A stretch of 64,000 bases of DNA from Sphingomonas pokkalii (GTDB taxonomy: Bacteria; Pseudomonadota; Alphaproteobacteria; Sphingomonadales; Sphingomonadaceae), in NCBI RefSeq assembly GCF_003096275.1, contig NZ_QENQ01000001.1:2166731-2230730 (forward strand). The letters are read 5' to 3'. Positions 36,355-44,400 of the stretch are shown piece by piece; within the stretch, counting starts at the first letter, position 1; every line of letters starts with the position of its first letter. The notes beneath the pieces are model-generated. The model made no database searches, was not told the DNA's origin, and was given only the letters and a program-made list of their open reading frames with translations. The position numbers and the translations under genes are program-made.

Positions 36355-36924
36355 ATGCAGCTATGGGTGGGTCTCGGCAATCCGGGGCCGCAATATGCGA
36401 TGCACCGCCACAATGTCGGCTTCATGGCGCTCGACGCGCTGGCCGAAGTGCATGGCTTCTCCGCGCCGAAGAAGCAGTTCCAGGGCTGGACCCAGGAAGG
36501 CCGGATCGGCACCGACAAGATCGTGCTGCTCAAGCCGGGCACCTTCATGAACGAAAGCGGCCGCGCGGTGCGCGCCGCGATGGATTTCTACAAGCTCAGC
36601 CCCGAGGACGTGACCGTCTTCCACGACGAGCTCGACCTGCTGCCGATGAAGGTGAAGGTGAAGCGCGGCGGCGGCACCGCGGGGCATAACGGCCTCCGCT
36701 CGACCGACGCGCATCTCGGGCCCGAGTTCCGCCGGGTGCGCCTTGGCATCGGCCATCCCGGGCACAAGGACCGGGTGACCGGCTATGTCCTCGGCAACTA
36801 TGCCAAGGCGGAGATCGAGCCTTTGTCCGACATGCTCGGCGCGATCGCCGCCGAGGCCTCCTGGCTGGCCGCGGGGGACGACGTGCGGTTCATGAACGAA
36901 GTCGCGCGGCGGATGCAGGACTGA
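36355..36924 (+). CDS. pth: Peptidyl-tRNA hydrolase
   Basis: This 189-residue enzyme recycles peptidyl-tRNA. It begins MQLWVGLGNPGPQYAMHRHN, with the catalytic His in RHNVGFM. The other hallmarks are LKPGTFMNESGRAVRAAMDF, FHDELDLLP and GGGTAGHNGLRS. The ATG at 36355 gives the canonical N-terminus; a GTG nine bases upstream is in frame but non-canonical. Confidence 0.96.
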   Translation: MQLWVGLGNPGPQYAMHRHNVGFMALDALAEVHGFSAPKKQFQGWTQEGRIGTDKIVLLKPGTFMNESGRAVRAAMDFYKLSPEDVTVFHDELDLLPMKVKVKRGGGTAGHNGLRSTDAHLGPEFRRVRLGIGHPGHKDRVTGYVLGNYAKAEIEPLSDMLGAIAAEASWLAAGDDVRFMNEVARRMQD

Positions 36925-37026
36925 GCACCGGGCGCTCCGGGTTCTTACCTTGAATCAAAGAGGTTGCGATGGAACGGCGGCACCGCCCGTGCCATCCTGC
37001 GGCAACCGCCGATGAAGGGATGCCCG

Positions 37027-37458
37027 ATGCGCCTGATCCTGCCTGCCCTGCTCGCCCTCCTTCCCCTCGCCGTGCCCGCCGCGGCCCAGACCGCACCCGC
37101 CTCGGCGCCACAGCCGGTCTATGAGCTGCGCATCTACTATCCGGCGCCGGGCAAGGCGGAGGCGCTCAACGCCCGCTTCCGCAACCACACGCTCAATCTG
37201 TTCGCGAAGCACGGCATGCGCAACGTCGCCTATTGGAACGAACTGCCCCGGCCGGATGCGCCCGAGGGCCGCGTGGTCTACATCCTCGCCTATCCCAGCC
37301 GCGAAGCGCGCGAGGCGGACTGGAAGGCGTTCGGCGCCGATCCCGAATGGCAGAAGGTGGTCGCCGAATCCGAGGCGAACGGCAAGATCGTCACCAAGGT
37401 CGAGAGCATTTTCATGACGATGGCGGATTATTCGCCTGCGCTCGCGGGCAAGCAATAA
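37027..37458 (+). CDS. Secreted NIPSNAP-family protein
   Basis: This 143-residue protein has a signal peptide ending VPAAAQ. The mature part begins VYELRIYYPAPGKAEALNARF and continues HTLNLFAKHGMRNVAYWNEL and FGADPEWQKVVAESE, the ferredoxin-like dimeric fold of NIPSNAP proteins. Function in bacteria is unknown. A GAAGGGA site precedes the ATG at 37027; an in-frame ATG at 37012 is less well placed. It stands alone, 100 bases after pth. Confidence 0.88.
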   Translation: MRLILPALLALLPLAVPAAAQTAPASAPQPVYELRIYYPAPGKAEALNARFRNHTLNLFAKHGMRNVAYWNELPRPDAPEGRVVYILAYPSREAREADWKAFGADPEWQKVVAESEANGKIVTKVESIFMTMADYSPALAGKQ

Positions 37459-37629
37459 GGCACTTCGAGGGCACGAGGAGTTCCACCCACCCTTCCGACA
37501 GACCGTCTCCAGCCGCACCGACAACATGCCGCGCATCTGCCGGACACCGCCCTGAACGCGGAGAAAGAGGCCAGGCTCGCTGACCCCTTCCCCTATCAAG
37601 CGACTTTACGGATCGAGTCCATAAATCTC

Positions 37630-38040
37630 CTAGGACGCCGACGCCGAGAAAAGCCCTCCGCAACAGTCTACTTCCAGCGCAGCGCTGATGACCGTCCCGA
37701 TAACGGCATTCGGTGTCGCGAAGTTGATGGTATTCACACCCTTGACCTGCGTCGCCAGGGCAATGATCTGCTGCCCGACATAAGACGAAGGGCTCGCTGA
37801 GAAAACCGCAGTGCCCTTATAGGTCCCCGCTGCGAGATTTGGCGGAATGATTTTCCCGGTAAAGCTTCCACCCTTGCCGAATGTTAAGGATAAGGTGTTA
37901 AATACACTTCCTTTTTCGACAACGATGGAAACTGCGGAATAATATGCGGAAAGCCCGAGCGCTTCGATATCGGCAACAGCCGACTCCCCCTGATATATTT
38001 CGAAGGGGTTTGATTTCGCAAGTGCACAATCGGATGACAT
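37630..38040 (-). CDS. Orphan small protein of unknown function, atypical composition
   Basis: This 136-residue protein begins MSSDCALAKSNPFEIYQGES and is otherwise beta-rich (YYSAVSIVVEKG, FTGKIIPPNLAAGTYKGT), ending DCCGGLFSASAS. It has no signal peptide or helix. I do not recognise it; the strand pattern could fit a phage-like or immunoglobulin-like beta fold. GC is clearly below its surroundings. A GGAGGC site lies six bases before the ATG, and a near-consensus promoter lies upstream, so the gene looks genuine and probably acquired. Confidence 0.65.
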   Translation of the reverse strand: MSSDCALAKSNPFEIYQGESAVADIEALGLSAYYSAVSIVVEKGSVFNTLSLTFGKGGSFTGKIIPPNLAAGTYKGTAVFSASPSSYVGQQIIALATQVKGVNTINFATPNAVIGTVISAALEVDCCGGLFSASAS

Positions 38041-38101
38041 GGGAAGCCTCCATGCTGAAATGTCATTCTACAACACGCAACGCTCACACATCCCTGCAAC
38101 A

Positions 38102-38131
38102 ATTATACACCTTATCTATTCTGATCCGCAA
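38102..38131 (-). promoter_or_regulatory. Predicted promoter of the orphan gene
   Basis: On the minus strand TTGCGG (38126-38131) and a perfect TATAAT (38102-38107) are separated by 18 bases. The leader to the ATG at 38040 is about 55 bases. A consensus -10 box of this kind is unusual in so GC-rich a genome. Confidence 0.6.
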
Positions 38132-38273
38132 CTATGCACGGCAAGGGGAATCATTACGGTGGTCGCGGATGCACCCGCGGCAGAACCGCCCTAGCGTGCG
38201 GGTTGCTGCGACATGCGCCGTCGCGCGCTCCGGAACGCTACCCACAGGCTATCGTCCCTCCTACCGCTGCAAC

Positions 38274-38302
38274 GAAAAAGGGGCCCGGTTTCCCGAGCCC
38301 CT
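38274..38302 (-). terminator. Terminator of the TbpB-like lipoprotein gene
   Basis: On the minus strand GGGGCTCGGG pairs with CCGGGCCCC around a short A-rich loop, followed by TTTTTCGTT. It lies about 24 bases after the stop at 38326. Confidence 0.8.
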
Positions 38303-38325
38303 TGCGTCCATCCTGGTGCAGGCGC

Positions 38326-39339
38326 TTACTGCTTCACGCCGACCACTTCGCCGACGATCCGCGTATCGGCACCGTTGATCGTACCGGAGGCACCGAACAC
38401 GATGCCCATGTTCACGCCCTTCGCGCCATAGAAGGCCCCGGCGATCGTGCCGGTTACCGGCGCGCCGCTGGCGAAGCTGCCGCTGAACTGGTTCTGGCCG
38501 ATCGGAATGGCGCCCTGCGCGTTCAGCGTCACATAGGCGGTCTCGGCACCGCTCGTCGGCACCGTCGTCAGGTTAAGGGTGGTCGAAACCAGGCCGGTGG
38601 CGAAGTTGACCGTCACCGTCGCGGTGCCGCCCAGCCGGTTCAGCGTGGTCGCGCTGTTGGCAACGCTCACCGCACGGCCGACGATCCGGGTGGTGTAGCT
38701 GGCGGTACCGGTTGTCGGCATGTCGAAGCCGAGCGTCGTATAGCCCCAGATCGAATAGGTCAGGCGCTTCTGGCCGGCGGTCGAATCGCCACGCCACCAG
38801 TTGGCGTAGCTCAGCACGCTCAACGATTTGAGCAGGCTGTCGCTGGTTTCGACGGTCGCTGCGCCGATATTGTTGAGCACTTCGAGCTGGCTGAAATTGC
38901 CGGCCTGCGCGGCGGTTGCGGTGCTCACGCTGCGATAGACGAATTCGGTGACGGTCGGCGCCGCGGTGGTGGTGACATTGGTGCCGGTGAAGCGGGATTC
39001 CTCGGCAGCCTCGTCCATCACGAAGGTACCGTTGGTCAGGTCCGTCGTCGCGGCCAGCTTGACGCGGTTGGTCAAGGTCTCCGTCGAGGTGACGCCCAGC
39101 GTCACCGCGCCGGTTGCCGGATCGCCGGTGTAGCTGGTGGTGGCGTTGAGCGTGTTGAACTCGGCTGCCGAGGCCAGCGGAAAGGCCGTGTAGCTCGCCG
39201 TCGGGGTCGGCGTCGGTGTCGGGGTGCCCGAAGAAGTCGGGGTCGGCGTCGGCGTGGGCGAGGAGTTTCCGCCACCGCTGCAGCTCGACAGCACGGCCGC
39301 AGTCGCGGCGGCGCCCACAATCACATAACGGCGAATCAT
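38326..39339 (-). CDS. Transferrin-binding-protein-like lipoprotein with Pro-Thr linker
   Basis: This 337-residue protein has a signal peptide and lipobox (AVLSSCSGGG), then a spacer of alternating Pro-Thr blocks at about 28-50. A long beta-rich body follows. The C-terminal barrel reads GSFASGAPVTGTIAGAFYG, then GIVFGASGTINGADTRIVGE, resembling the TbpB/Slam-dependent surface-lipoprotein C-lobe pattern with its GxFYG motif. The ligand is unknown. No TbpA-type receptor or Slam gene is adjacent. Confidence 0.75.
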   Translation of the reverse strand: MIRRYVIVGAAATAAVLSSCSGGGNSSPTPTPTPTSSGTPTPTPTPTASYTAFPLASAAEFNTLNATTSYTGDPATGAVTLGVTSTETLTNRVKLAATTDLTNGTFVMDEAAEESRFTGTNVTTTAAPTVTEFVYRSVSTATAAQAGNFSQLEVLNNIGAATVETSDSLLKSLSVLSYANWWRGDSTAGQKRLTYSIWGYTTLGFDMPTTGTASYTTRIVGRAVSVANSATTLNRLGGTATVTVNFATGLVSTTLNLTTVPTSGAETAYVTLNAQGAIPIGQNQFSGSFASGAPVTGTIAGAFYGAKGVNMGIVFGASGTINGADTRIVGEVVGVKQ

Positions 39340-39529
39340 ACGAAAACTCCTCGAGAACCTGCGCAGGACAGGAAAAGACTTGTCGCCCCTGTACCCCAGG
39401 TGAACAGGGATGCGTCAAGGCTAGACGCGTGGATGGTTGCACCGCACTGGAAAAAGCCGCGCCATAGGCCTATCGAGCGCACCATCATCGCCGGCATGGC
39501 CGGCCCATCACGACAGGATCACACTACCA

Positions 39530-40627
39530 ATGGGTTTCCGTTGCGGCATCGTCGGCCTGCCCAATGTCGGCAAGTCCACGCTTTTCAATGCGCTGACCGA
39601 AACGGCCGCGGCGCAGGCAGCCAATTATCCGTTCTGCACGATCGAGCCGAACGTCGGCAACGTCGCCGTGCCGGATCCGCGCCTGAACAAGCTGGCGGAG
39701 ATCGCCGGCTCTCAGAAGATCATCGAGACGCAGCTCGGCTTCGTCGACATCGCCGGACTGGTGCGCGGCGCCAGCAAGGGCGAAGGCCTGGGCAACCAGT
39801 TCCTCGGCAACATCCGCGAAGTGGACGCGGTCGTCCACGTCCTGCGCTGCTTCGAGAATGACGACATCCAGCATGTCGACAACCGCGTCGATCCGATCGC
39901 CGACGCCGAAACGGTCGAAACCGAGCTGATGCTCTCCGACCTCGAAAGCCTGGAAAAGCGCGTGCCCAACCTCGCCAAAAAAGCGGCGCAGGGGGACAAG
40001 GAAGCCAAGGCCGCGGCCAGTGTGCTCGGCCAGGCGCTGGAGCTGCTGCGCGACGGCAAGCCTGCGCGTCTCACCGTTCCCAAGGACGAGGATGAGGCCC
40101 GCCACCTCCGACTCGCCCAACTACTCACCGCCAAGCCGGTGCTCTATGTCTGCAACGTCAACGAGGAAGACGCGGCGAACGGCAACGACCTTTCCGCCAA
40201 GGTGTTCGCAAAGGCCACAGCCGAAGGCGCCCAGGCAGTAGTCGTCTCCGCGGCGATCGAGGCCGAGATCGCAACCATGCCGCTGGAGGAGCGCGGCGAG
40301 TTCCTGTCCGAACTGGGGCTGGAGGAAACCGGCCTCGCCCGCGTGATCCGCGCCGGCTACAAGCTGCTCGACCTCCTGACCTTCTTCACTGTCGGCCCCA
40401 AGGAAGCGCGCGCCTGGACCGTCCATCGCGGCGCCACCGCGCCCAACGCCGCCGGCGAGATCCACAGCGATTTCGAGAAGGGGTTCATCCGCGCCGAAAC
40501 GATCGCCTATGACGATTTCGTCACGCTCGGCGGCGAAGCCAAGGCGCGCGAAGCCGGCAAGCTTCGCGCCGAAGGCAAGGCCTATATCGTCCACGACGGC
40601 GATGTGATGCACTTTCTGCATAGCTGA
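39530..40627 (+). CDS. ychF: Redox-regulated ATPase YchF
   Basis: This 365-residue OBG-family protein prefers ATP and associates with ribosomes. The G1 motif is GLPNVGKSTLFNALT; G3 is FVDIAGLVRGASKGEGLGN. The usual NKxD of GTPases is changed to YVCNVNEEDAA, consistent with ATP binding. The TGS domain occupies the C-terminal 85 residues (FFTVGPKEARAWTVHRG). The frame is open upstream, but ATG 39530 gives the canonical MGFRCGIVGLPN start. Confidence 0.97.
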   Translation: MGFRCGIVGLPNVGKSTLFNALTETAAAQAANYPFCTIEPNVGNVAVPDPRLNKLAEIAGSQKIIETQLGFVDIAGLVRGASKGEGLGNQFLGNIREVDAVVHVLRCFENDDIQHVDNRVDPIADAETVETELMLSDLESLEKRVPNLAKKAAQGDKEAKAAASVLGQALELLRDGKPARLTVPKDEDEARHLRLAQLLTAKPVLYVCNVNEEDAANGNDLSAKVFAKATAEGAQAVVVSAAIEAEIATMPLEERGEFLSELGLEETGLARVIRAGYKLLDLLTFFTVGPKEARAWTVHRGATAPNAAGEIHSDFEKGFIRAETIAYDDFVTLGGEAKAREAGKLRAEGKAYIVHDGDVMHFLHS

Positions 40628-40629
40628 TC

Positions 40630-40669
40630 GATGCGCGCCCCTCCCTGTCGCGTAGGGAGGGGGCGCATC
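40630..40669. repeat. G/C-rich hairpin after ychF
   Basis: GATGCGC-GCCCCTCCCT pairs with AGGGAGGGG-GCGCATC around GTCGCGT, with one bulge. It starts three bases after the ychF stop. It resembles the window's other CCCCTCCC palindromes and has no T run, so its role as a terminator is uncertain. Confidence 0.55.
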
Positions 40670-40816
40670 GACGCCCCCGGCGGAAATCGCCCGCCCGAAC
40701 TCGGTTCGCCGCAATTAGCCCCAAAAGATGCAAAGGTTTCCACTCCGGGCAACCCCCTCCCTTCTATAATTTTTCCCAAACGTTTCAGCCGATGTGGCGG
40801 CGTAGGGATTTCGCAA

Positions 40817-42601
40817 ATGATGATAACGGCACGCGTGCGGACAGGCGCTCTGGCGCTGATGATTCTCCTGCTGGGGATATGCGCGCTCGCCGCTTGGCGG
40901 ATCGATGCCATCCGCATGGGCGGGCCGATGCACCTCGCCTCGATGCAGGTGGCCGATCTGAACGCCGATATCCTGCCCCCGCCCGAATATGTGATCGAAC
41001 CCTATCTGCAAGCGACGCTGCTGCTGCACGATCCTGCCCGGCTGGCGCTTGCCCGCGCACGGCTCGCCACGTTGCGCCGGCAATATGACGATCGACATGC
41101 CGTATGGGCAACCTCGGCTCTGCCCGAAGCGCTCAAACGGCGAATCCTGGTCGATGCGCACGCGCCGGCCCAGCGATTCTGGCAAGAACTGCAAGGCCCG
41201 TTCCTCGCGGCCATGGAAGCGCGCGATGCATCGGCAGCGCAACGAAGCTACGCCTTGCTCACCAGGGAGTATGAGGTGCACCGCCACGCCATCGATGCGC
41301 TGGTCGAGGCAACCGCTGCCGAACAGGCCAATCTGGCGCAAAGCTCCGCCCAGTCGCTGGGCCGCTCGCTGCTGCTGCTGGCAGGACTTGGCCTGGTGCT
41401 GCTCGGCACGATCGCCGGTTTCGCCTGGTGGCTGATCGGCCGGGTCGTGCGCCCCCTGTCGCATGTCGCGCAGGTCACCACCGCGCTTTCGCGCGGCCGC
41501 GATGCGCCAATTCCCTATCTCGACCGGCAAGACGAGCTGGGAGAAATCGCACACGCCCTGCAATGCTTCCACGACGCGGCGGCAACCCGTGCCCAACAGG
41601 ACGCCGATCGCATGGCCGAACAGTCTTCGGTCCGCACAATGCTGGCCGACGGGTTGGCGGCGCTGGAACAGGGCGACATGCGCCACCGGTTGACCACGCC
41701 CTTCCCCGCCGCGCAGGAGCCGGTGCGCGACAGCTTCAACCGCGCAGCCACCCGGCTGTGCGACATGCTACGCACCGTCAACGGCAGCGCCCGCAACGTC
41801 GGCACCGGATCGGGCGAGATCGCCACCGCTTCCGAAGACCTGGCCCGCCGCACCGAAAGCACCGCCCATGCCCTGCAGGAAACCAGCGGCGCCATTCAGC
41901 TGATCGAGAACCGCCTGAAAGCTACCATGCATTCGGCAGAAGCAACGATGACGCGCGCCGATACCGCCGCCAGCGCGGTGCGCGCCGGACGGAACACGGC
42001 GGAATCCGCGGCAGCGGCGATGCGGCATGTCTCGCAGCGCGCGAACGACATCGACACCGTGGTCGAAGGGTTGGACAAGATCGCCTTCCAGACGCGGGTG
42101 CTCGCGATGAACGCCGCGGTGGAGGCCGGGCGCGCCGGGGAAACGGGACGGGGCTTTGCCGTCGTCGCCGATCTCGTCTCGGCCCTGGCCCTGCGCGCTG
42201 AGGAAGAGGCCAAGCGCGGCCGGTCGCTGATCAACGAGACCCAGGTGGAAGTCGCGCTCGCCGCCAGCGAAGTCAGCCGCGTTGACGAAGCGCTTGCCGG
42301 GCTCGTCGAGGATTTCGACGGCGTCCATGCCCTGCTCGAAGCCATGCGCGAAGACAATCGGTCGCAGGCAACGGCGATCACGGAAATCACCCAATCGGTG
42401 GTGGCGATGGAAACCGCAACCCAGCAGAATGCGGCGATGGTGGAACAGGCATCGGCGGCGGCCCGCTCGCTCCATCGCGAGGCGGAAACCCTGTTGCGCG
42501 GCGCGGAGGCGTTCCGCGTCGAAGCGGACACCCCCGCCACGATCAGCCGTTCCGGGCGATCGGCCTGGGCGTCCCCCATGGCTGCCGCCTTTTCAGCGTA
42601 A
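40817..42601 (+). CDS. Methyl-accepting chemotaxis protein
   Basis: This 594-residue chemoreceptor has a transmembrane helix at about 6-26, a periplasmic helical sensor of about 150 residues, a second transmembrane helix (LLLLAGLGLVLLGTIAGFAWWL, in part), a HAMP domain (about 205-260), and a long cytoplasmic coiled coil. The signalling tip contains IAFQTRVLAMNAAVEAGRAG and GRGFAVVADLVSALALRAE. The post-tip ADLVSALALRAE differs from the usual ADEVRxLAxR. The ligand is unknown. No che genes adjoin it. An AGGGA site precedes the ATG; a long upstream open frame was trimmed. Confidence 0.9.
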   Translation: MMITARVRTGALALMILLLGICALAAWRIDAIRMGGPMHLASMQVADLNADILPPPEYVIEPYLQATLLLHDPARLALARARLATLRRQYDDRHAVWATSALPEALKRRILVDAHAPAQRFWQELQGPFLAAMEARDASAAQRSYALLTREYEVHRHAIDALVEATAAEQANLAQSSAQSLGRSLLLLAGLGLVLLGTIAGFAWWLIGRVVRPLSHVAQVTTALSRGRDAPIPYLDRQDELGEIAHALQCFHDAAATRAQQDADRMAEQSSVRTMLADGLAALEQGDMRHRLTTPFPAAQEPVRDSFNRAATRLCDMLRTVNGSARNVGTGSGEIATASEDLARRTESTAHALQETSGAIQLIENRLKATMHSAEATMTRADTAASAVRAGRNTAESAAAAMRHVSQRANDIDTVVEGLDKIAFQTRVLAMNAAVEAGRAGETGRGFAVVADLVSALALRAEEEAKRGRSLINETQVEVALAASEVSRVDEALAGLVEDFDGVHALLEAMREDNRSQATAITEITQSVVAMETATQQNAAMVEQASAAARSLHREAETLLRGAEAFRVEADTPATISRSGRSAWASPMAAAFSA

Positions 42602-42624
42602 CCATTTCGCGGCATCAGCCCGTG

Positions 42625-43893
42625 ATGCGTTGGACCTCCCGAGTCGTCGCCGCGGCACTCGTCGCGCTGCTCCAGGCCTGTGCCACCCCGCCCGCGATCG
42701 CCCCTACGCCCCCCGCGGCAGTAGCCGAGACGCGCGCGCCGGTGACGATATTGATTTCGATCGACGGGTTCCGCGCCGATTATCTGCACCGCGGCGTTAC
42801 CCCCAACCTCGCCCGGCTGGCGACCGCCGGGATAAGCGGGCCGATGCGGCCGAGCTTTCCGACCAAGACATTCCCCAACCACTGGACGATCGTGACGGGC
42901 ATGGTGCCCGATCACACCGGGCTGGTCGGCAACCGGATGGAGGACGCTGCCCGCCCCGGCGAAATCTTCACGATGGCGAACACCGATCCCTTCTGGTGGA
43001 ATGCAACCCCGCCGATCTGGGTCGATGCCGAACGCGCCGGCATCCGCACCGCGACCTTGTTCTGGCCGGGATCGGAAGTTGCGTTCGGCGGCCGCTTGGT
43101 CAAAGGCGGCCATGCCAGGGTGGAAGGCGGCGAGCGTCCGCAGGACTGGCTCGCCTTCAACGACGCGATCACCGAAACCCAGCGCGTGGCCACGGTGCTC
43201 GATTGGCTGCGGCGCCCGGCGGCGACCCGCCCGCGGCTGCTGACGCTCTATTTCGATCGCGTCGATGTGGTCGGGCACGAAAACGGGCCGGACAGCGCGG
43301 AGGTGCAGCAGGCAACCGGGATCATCGACAGCCAGATCGGCGCGCTGGTCGACGGGCTGGCGGCGCTGCGGCAGCCCGCCAATTTCATCATCGTTGCCGA
43401 TCACGGCATGGGGGCAACCAGCAGCGATCGGGTGGTGACGCTCGGCCTGCCGGCGGACAGCTACCATGCGCTGGAAACCGGCCCCTATGCCACCATCGTA
43501 CCGACGCCGGGCAAGGAAGCGCTCGTCGAACGGCAGTTGCTGGTGCCGCATCCCCATATGCAATGCTGGCGCAAGAGAGATATCCCGGCCCGCTTCCGCT
43601 ATGGCAGCAACCCGCGCGTCGCGCCGATCCTGTGCCTGGCCGATATGGGATGGCTGATCCAGGAAAAGGCACCGGAAAAGCCGTTCGCCGGCGGCGCGCA
43701 TGGCTATGACAACCAGTCCCCCGAGATGCTTGCGCTGTTCATCGCGGCCGGCCCCGCCTTCCGCCATGGCAGCGTGCCCGTGTTCGACAATGTCGATATC
43801 TATCCATTGCTCCGCGATCTGCTCGGCCTGCCGCCTCGGCCAGGCATGGACGGTAGCGACGCCCCATTCCGGCCCTGGCTGGAACACCGCTGA
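42625..43893 (+). CDS. Ectonucleotide pyrophosphatase/phosphodiesterase-like lipoprotein
   Basis: This 422-residue protein has a lipobox, VALLQACATPP. The alkaline-phosphatase-superfamily core starts TILISIDGFRADYLHRG, with the catalytic Thr in FPTKTFPNHWTIVTGM. Further metal ligands lie in YFDRVDVVGHENGP, VADHGMG and GAHGYDNQSPEM. This layout matches NPP enzymes that hydrolyse nucleotide pyrophosphate or phosphodiester bonds outside the cell. Substrate is unknown. It is followed by a MaoC-like gene on the same strand. Confidence 0.93.
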   Translation: MRWTSRVVAAALVALLQACATPPAIAPTPPAAVAETRAPVTILISIDGFRADYLHRGVTPNLARLATAGISGPMRPSFPTKTFPNHWTIVTGMVPDHTGLVGNRMEDAARPGEIFTMANTDPFWWNATPPIWVDAERAGIRTATLFWPGSEVAFGGRLVKGGHARVEGGERPQDWLAFNDAITETQRVATVLDWLRRPAATRPRLLTLYFDRVDVVGHENGPDSAEVQQATGIIDSQIGALVDGLAALRQPANFIIVADHGMGATSSDRVVTLGLPADSYHALETGPYATIVPTPGKEALVERQLLVPHPHMQCWRKRDIPARFRYGSNPRVAPILCLADMGWLIQEKAPEKPFAGGAHGYDNQSPEMLALFIAAGPAFRHGSVPVFDNVDIYPLLRDLLGLPPRPGMDGSDAPFRPWLEHR

Positions 43894-43935
43894 ATCCGCT
43901 TGCTAGCGACAGGTTTTCGATTGAAACTCGCTGCC

Positions 43936-44388
43936 ATGCGCTATTTCGACGATATCCAGGTGGGCGATCGGGCAAGCTTCGGTCGCTATCCCGTAACACG
44001 GGAAGAAGTGCTCGATTTCGCCCGCAAATATGATCCGCAGCCCTTCCACCTTTCCGACGAGGCAGCCGCGGCAACGCATTTTGGGCGGCTGGCCGCCAGC
44101 GGCTGGCACACCAATGCGATGACGATGGCCATGCTCGTCGCGCATCATGCCGATGCGCCGGTCGCGAGCCTAGGCGCGGCCGGCATCGACGAACTGCGCT
44201 GGCTGAAGCCGGTATTTCCGGGCGATACGCTCCGCTGCGAAACGGAAGTACTGGAAGCGCGCGCATCGCAAAGCCGGCCGGAAATGGGCATCGTCCGCAG
44301 CCGCATGACGACATTCAACCAGCAGGACGAACCGGTCCTGACCTTTATCGCTAACGCGTTGATCGGGCGGAGACCGGTGCGGGACTGA
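43936..44388 (+). CDS. MaoC-like (R)-hydratase/dehydratase
   Basis: This 150-residue hot-dog protein begins MRYFDDIQVGDRASFGRY. The hydratase-2 signature is FARKYDPQPFHLSDEAAAAT, with the Asp and His, followed by FGRLAASGWHTNAMTM and LRWLKPVFPGDTLRCE. MaoC-type enzymes hydrate enoyl-CoA or related thioesters. The ATG at 43936 was preferred over upstream TTG codons because it gives the usual N-terminus. Its partner pathway is not visible here. Confidence 0.9.
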   Translation: MRYFDDIQVGDRASFGRYPVTREEVLDFARKYDPQPFHLSDEAAAATHFGRLAASGWHTNAMTMAMLVAHHADAPVASLGAAGIDELRWLKPVFPGDTLRCETEVLEARASQSRPEMGIVRSRMTTFNQQDEPVLTFIANALIGRRPVRD

Positions 44389-44400
44389 GCCGCCGCCGGT

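Noticed and set aside
40630..40669. Hairpin after ychF as a certain terminator
   Set aside because: The stem is strong but there is no T run, and it resembles the dispersed palindromes, so it was listed as a repeat.
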